A DNA stretch of 64,000 nucleotides from NCBI GenBank assembly GCA_035771165.1, contig JAWNZC010000216.1:2260001-2324000 (forward strand), written 5' to 3'. The DNA comes from Paragorgia papillata. Lineage: Eukaryota; Cnidaria; Anthozoa; Scleralcyonacea; Coralliidae. The notes under the pieces are model-generated. The model did not search any database. It was not told where the DNA came from and saw only the letters and a program-made list of their open reading frames with translations. Shown here piece after piece: positions 63,886 to 64,000 of the stretch (position 1 is its first letter; each line of letters begins with the position of its first letter). The position numbers and the translations under genes are program-made.

Positions 63886-64000
63886 CTTCAACTCTGAAAC
63901 AAATTGGGGGTACTTGACTGTGTTTTCTGCCTATACAGTGAATAATTTGAGCAAGATTTTCCATTAAAATGAGTTGTGGAGGTGATTGGAGATGGAATTA

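Overview
The window is nuclear DNA of an invertebrate animal, most plausibly an anthozoan cnidarian (coral or sea anemone). The evidence is spliced genes with GT-AG introns, AT-rich introns full of fold-back elements, a Penelope-type GIY-YIG fragment, tRNA- and 5S-like SINE fragments, and long arrays of 120-bp units carrying a hammerhead-ribozyme-like core. The animal assignment is firm; the cnidarian assignment is inference. Less than 4% of the window is coding. Most long open frames are translations of simple repeats.

Genes. (1) 1707-24209 (+) holds the last seven coding exons of a UBXN6/UBXD1 orthologue: the end of a PUB domain, a linker, a UBX domain and the C-terminus. All junctions keep frame, and the 5' exons lie left of the window. 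(2) 7566-9142 (-) lies inside its 14.2-kb intron. It is an intronless, roughly 435-residue multi-pass membrane protein of a family I do not recognise, with an apparent frameshift in an 18-bp coding repeat near the N-terminus. Broken copies of it lie at 11.6-13.35 kb. (3) 56029-60208 (+) holds the first three coding exons of a gene running off the right edge, with a type II membrane-anchor N-terminus and a hydrophilic stem. Gene 3 is the only recognised gene right of 24.2 kb.

Layout. 0-24 kb: UBXN6 introns with GA-rich and pentanucleotide arrays, hammerhead-like arrays, MITEs with readable target-site duplications, and two tandem arrays of hairpins sharing one core. 24.6-24.9 kb: an array of TGACGTCA palindromes. 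About 25.0-40.4 kb: one giant imperfect inverted repeat. Its centre (about 32.53 kb) lies in a 30-bp minisatellite that flips strand. Each arm carries, in mirror order, tRNA-like SINE units, a smaller fold-back with GIY-YIG coding remnants, tetranucleotide arrays, and an outer pentanucleotide array. 40.5-55.7 kb: fold-back elements (several flanked by TTAA), more hammerhead arrays, an ATGATAATG-type array, a 5S-like fragment and a two-copy composite element. 56-64 kb: gene 3, whose introns hold a hammerhead array, a 1.65-kb ACTGY array and a 3-kb, 17-bp minisatellite of about 180 units.

The best candidate for an unusual system is the set of about 50 120-bp units. Each aligned unit has CTGATGA, a short helix, GAAAC, a self-complementary ACGT stem III, a UC cleavage dinucleotide and matching UACU/AGUA stem I strands. 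This resembles the dimer-active minimal hammerheads of Penelope-like elements and the tandem retrozymes of animals. Several arrays are in sense orientation inside introns of UBXN6 and gene 3.
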